Part shown: positions 61,543 to 64,000 of the stretch, one piece after another
Layout: every line of letters starts with the position of its first letter
How positions within the stretch are numbered: the first letter of the stretch is position 1
DNA from: Temnopleurus reevesii
Lineage: Eukaryota > Echinodermata > Echinoidea > Temnopleuroida > Temnopleuridae
Assembly (NCBI GenBank): GCA_036244855.1
Contig: BQKZ01000085.1
Coordinates: 25,959 to 89,958 of the forward strand
Direction: 5' to 3'
Length of the DNA stretch: 64,000 nt
Notes under the pieces: model-generated
Told to the model about the DNA's origin: nothing
Seen by the model: only the letters and a program-made list of their open reading frames with translations
Database searches by the model: none
Program-made: the position numbers and the translations under genes

Positions 61543-61720
61543 GGGGGGGGGGGGGGGGGGGGGAATTAAGGGAGAGAAAGAGAGAGAAATATAGAGAAGG
61601 GAGAGAGAGACACAAAAGAGAGAGAGAGAAAAGAAAGAAGAAGAAAGGGAAGGAGAAAAAGAAGAAGAAGAAGAAGAAGAAGAAGAAGAAGAAGAAGAAG
61701 AAAAGGTAGTAGAAGAATTA
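61543..61720. repeat. Polypurine tract: poly-G, GA and GAA repeats
   Basis: About 21 G in a row (61543-61563), then GA-rich sequence, then a GAA repeat at about 61661-61701. The plus strand is almost free of pyrimidines. The 130-residue minus-strand open frame here, rich in Ser and Phe, follows from the repeat. Confidence 0.9.
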
Positions 61721-62859
61721 GGAGAATTAAAGGATGTCAGAGCAAAAGAGAAAGCCTTTAAACGTGAAAGAAGGGGCAGGTAAGGTAGAGAAAAGCAACT
61801 GGGCAATTCCACACAGGCGGTAACCGAATTACATGTCATTTTGCGCTACATTTTCATTTTTCATCTTTTATAGCTCAATACTCTCAGATACTAAAACTTT
61901 TAAAATGTAAGACAAAGTAAATGCCAGCCTATCGGAAGGAAGAAACCTTTATATTGTCCATATGGAAGGCTCAAATGTATGAAGAATGTCGGTAACGGAA
62001 TTACACCAGAGAATTTGGCCGTTTGGGTCACTAAACAGTACATAAGATTTGAAAAATTCTAACTAGCATATTTCTGAAAAGATATGAAACTATGATATAC
62101 ACTTTACAAATTCCAAGCAAATTGTCCACAATGTACTACTTCCAAGCAAAATTAGAGGAATTCCCCAAGGGTAAAGTAAAAATATATTGGGATACTAACT
62201 AAAAGAGCCTATAAGCATCTTCTGAATAGAGAGATGTCCAGTCCGCTAACGATTTGGAGTATAGACTGTAGCTTTATCGTTAAAAAAATGATCGAAGAAG
62301 TAATGAATTAGTGAGCATCCATCAAAGGGAACTCTGGAATTATTGCGCTCTTATTAAATGAAGACAAATTAGATGAATAAACCGTGGAAATATGAGCAAA
62401 ATCGGACAACCCATTTAAAACTTATGAACTTTCAAATTCACAGATATGTGACGATCGGCAACATCGACGTCTCTCTCCGATCTCTTCTTTTATTTTGTAT
62501 TTGTTGTGTTATCTTTTATGATGGAAATAAAACAAACAAACAAACAAACGAACCAACGGAATCTGTGATGTCATGTCGGACAACTCCTCATTCACTTTGT
62601 ACATAATTTTTTTTTTACAAATGGATTTATGTAAAATTTAGAGTAGCGTTGCAAAATGATTCTTCTCAAAATACATGCAGAATTAATAAGGAAATGCTAT
62701 ACCCCAACCAAAAAGTGGCACTTTGTTGATTTTTCCAAAAAAGGGAGAAAATGTGAAATTTTGTATACAGAGACTGTGAGGAGTTGTCGATATGAAGTAC
62801 AGATTCCGTCGAATTTGTTGATCGCACGACCCCCAACAGCGGTAGGGATCGTCATAATC

Positions 62860-62990
62860 TCTGTGACTTTGAAAATCATATCTTTTGAACCGGTTGTCCG
62901 ATTTTGCTCAAATTTTCACTGTTTGTTAATCTTGATTTTTCTTCATTCAACGAGTGCATGATAATGCCAGGGGTTGGTTCCCCTTCAATG
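62860..62990. repeat. Dispersed repeat fragment, member 2
   Basis: It matches 30590-30720 over GATTTTGCTCAAATTTT with the same flanking order of shorter matches. The pair supports a dispersed family; its type is unknown. Confidence 0.5.
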
Positions 62991-64000
62991 ACACAGGTAT
63001 ATCGGCCTATCCTAGATCAACCCCTGCATAACATCTTCAAGAAATTCAACTTTGAAGGAAAAATGAACTTCCAAGCATTTCCCCGATTTGGGGGATCGAA
63101 CACATTAATGTTTTATTTTAAAAAAAGCCTGTCAAAGTCAGAGGACTGGGTCGAAAAATAGTAATAAAAAAAAAGCAAAATATGGTACGAGAAGCATGAT
63201 ATAACAAATTTTTTTTACAAAAGAATTCTGTGACTTTTGAAAAGTGACACTATTCAAATATATTGGTTTGAGCCGCATATATAACAAATATTATTAGAAT
63301 ATCTACGTTATATAATTAATTCAAATTCTGAGCTGTTAGTGACAAAGTTTACCTTTATATTTCAATATTAAAAAAATTGTGTATAATTTTGTACATTGCA
63401 AGCCAAAAGTCTTTACTTTATCTGTTATCACTATAAGACTCAGGACAATGAAATCACGGTAGGAATACTCGACCACAAATAATGTTCTACCCTTTATATT
63501 TTTTTTTCATATTAAAAAAAAATAGTAAAATAAAAATAATGACAATTATAAAAATTCCGACTTACTTCTATTATTTGTTTTCTATTTTTAACCATTCAAA
63601 CCAAGTTTTTTTTAGGAACCCTGTGGAGCTCCATTGATCTATGCTTTCATGTTAATGAGGAGTATATACCCTCCCGTGCCACAAATATTGCAATATATAG
63701 CCAAATTGTTCCTTTCTTATATATTCACTTGTCAATATAGTTCTGTGTATTTTTTCCTTAAATATAAAAAAAAATCACAGACATGTATTGGTGAAATTAA
63801 AATGTAATACACTTTTCATGAATTATGTTGGGTAGAATAATTATTGATTAAATTATGCCCAAGGTTCCGAAGACCAAAGACGACAAAGGCAGAAAATTGC
63901 AGTGGCTCGTCTTGCAGATTAGTCAACGGCTTCCCGAAATAACGTTCCTTTTATATAAATTGAACATATTCCATATCTCGTTGAACACTTCTGCTAACAA

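Larger units (their letters stand above)
58538..64000. other. 3' flank of Wnt1: no second gene recognised
   Basis: 5.4 kb of AT-rich sequence with a polypurine tract (61543-61720), an AAAC run at about 62529-62552 that resembles a retroposon tail, and a dispersed repeat (62860-62990). The Wnt6 or Wnt10 genes that often neighbour Wnt1 in bilaterians are not seen in this stretch. Confidence 0.65.

Noticed and set aside
61447..61839. 130-codon minus-strand ORF
   Set aside because: It is a translation of the polypurine and GAA repeat tract.

Overview
The window is eukaryotic and most likely comes from a marine invertebrate deuterostome, with an echinoderm as the best guess. It is AT-rich and gene-poor, has very large introns, canonical GT..AG splice sites, many short palindromic (MITE-like) repeats and many microsatellites. 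It holds no operons and no long continuous ORFs. The organism assignment is inferred from genome style and from the Wnt sequence; no species marker was read.

I can support one protein-coding gene: a complete, plus-strand, four-exon Wnt1. Its exons are 21785-21876, 40500-40765, 56023-56288 and 58052-58537. They join in phase into a 369-residue secreted Wnt ligand, almost exactly the length of vertebrate WNT1. The protein has a signal peptide, 23 cysteines, the acylated serine motif CHGMSGSC (S224) and the C-terminal FHWCC motif. Intron 1 is about 18.6 kb, intron 2 about 15.3 kb and intron 3 about 1.8 kb.

The main structural feature is a duplicated block. Positions 1-10056 (copy A) are repeated at 13956-24306 (copy B). 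Each copy carries the first Wnt1 coding exon (7535-7626 and 21785-21876, identical over all 92 coding bases) with the same upstream and downstream sequence. Similarity on the copy A side stops exactly at a single unresolved base (n) at 10057. This looks like two haplotype contigs joined end to end without removing their overlap. A genuine tandem duplication giving Wnt1 two first exons cannot be excluded.

Layout: 1-10056 is 5' flank, a candidate promoter, exon 1 copy A and the start of intron 1. 10058-13955 is an intervening segment with two palindromic elements, one of them enclosing a tRNA-like sequence. 13956-24306 is copy B. 24307-40499 is intron 1, with foldback elements, microsatellites and a GC-rich island. 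40500-58537 holds exons 2 to 4 with repeat-bearing introns. 58538-64000 is the 3' flank, in which I recognise no second gene. The non-coding part contains several short palindromic transposon families, including one with three copies here. One of those copies is present in copy B and absent from copy A.
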